Below, piece by piece: positions 5,456 through 5,540 of a stretch of 5,540 nucleotides of DNA. The translations under genes were made by a program, and so were the position numbers. The stretch comes from Pseudomonadota bacterium (lineage in GTDB: Bacteria > Pseudomonadota > Gammaproteobacteria > Woeseiales > Woeseiaceae). The notes below the pieces were generated by a model. The model was not told the origin of the DNA. It did not search any database and worked only from the letters and a program-made list of their open reading frames with translations. Position 1 is the first letter of the stretch. The number at the start of each line of letters is the position of its first letter. The stretch lies in contig JAPUKV010000059.1 in NCBI GenBank assembly GCA_027295475.1, positions 1-5,540 on the forward strand. Reading direction: 5' to 3'.

Positions 5456-5540
5456 GTGGAGGCATGTCGGCAGTTTGCTGCCGTAGCCCGGTCCCCTGAA
5501 GAGGATATCGACCTGGACTGGGCGGCGCTGGTCCTGGCTG
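5456..5540 (+). CDS. Probable SirB1/transglutaminase-like family protein, N-terminal fragment
   Basis: An open frame starts at GTG 5456 (preceded by in-frame TAA at 5450-5452) and runs off the window after 28 codons. It reads VEACRQFAAVARSPEEDIDL then DWAALVLA. The pattern F-A-x-x-A-R-x-P-x-E-D-I-D-L followed by A-A-L-x-L-A resembles the N-terminus of SirB1-family proteins, which carry a transglutaminase-like domain and often TPRs. Coding is also suggested by the acidic-amphipathic composition. The start has only a distant GCGGAG (5434-5439). The gene lies 27 nt after the FHA stop, so it may belong to the same operon. The assignment rests on a short stretch and is tentative; the function of most SirB1-like proteins is unsettled. 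Confidence 0.5.
   Translation, partial: MEACRQFAAVARSPEEDIDLDWAALVLA

Overview
The window looks like chromosomal DNA from a moderately GC-rich gammaproteobacterium. The grounds are a RadA of standard proteobacterial architecture, a HlyC/CorC-family C-terminus, the start of a SirB1-like gene, and a pair of hairpin elements with the GTAGGAGC head typical of Pseudomonas/Xanthomonas-type REP sequences. The sequence alone does not fix the genus. There are no rRNA or tRNA genes, CRISPR arrays, insertion sequences or prophage genes.

Layout. (1) Positions 2-160 hold the 3' end of a CNNM/HlyC-CorC-type membrane transporter gene on the + strand. (2) Positions 161-339 are a convergent intergenic region containing two REP-like hairpins in inverted orientation, one just past each flanking stop codon. 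(3) Positions 340-1683 encode radA on the - strand, most likely from a GTG start at 1683. The open frame runs further, to 1833. (4) Positions 1684-1858 are a divergent promoter region with an extended -10 for radA, a possible -10 for the rightward genes, and a 7-bp inverted repeat between them. (5) Positions 1859-5428 are a compact rightward cluster: a membrane Ser/Thr kinase with an N-terminal CHASE2-like sensor, a PP2C-type phosphatase, and a FHA protein with an Ala/Pro-rich tail. (6) From 5456 a further reading frame runs off the window; it resembles the N-terminus of a SirB1/transglutaminase-like protein.

The three-gene cluster is the functional core. It supplies a writer (kinase), an eraser (phosphatase) and a reader (FHA) of phosphothreonine. 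The likely scheme is that the periplasmic CHASE2-like region senses a signal and regulates the cytoplasmic kinase. The kinase phosphorylates itself on its T-x-T activation-loop pair and phosphorylates partners, possibly including the FHA protein at Thr108, and the PP2C protein resets the system. No type VI secretion genes are visible, so this looks like a stand-alone Hanks-type signalling module whose output is unknown. RadA and the transporter appear to be housekeeping neighbours.
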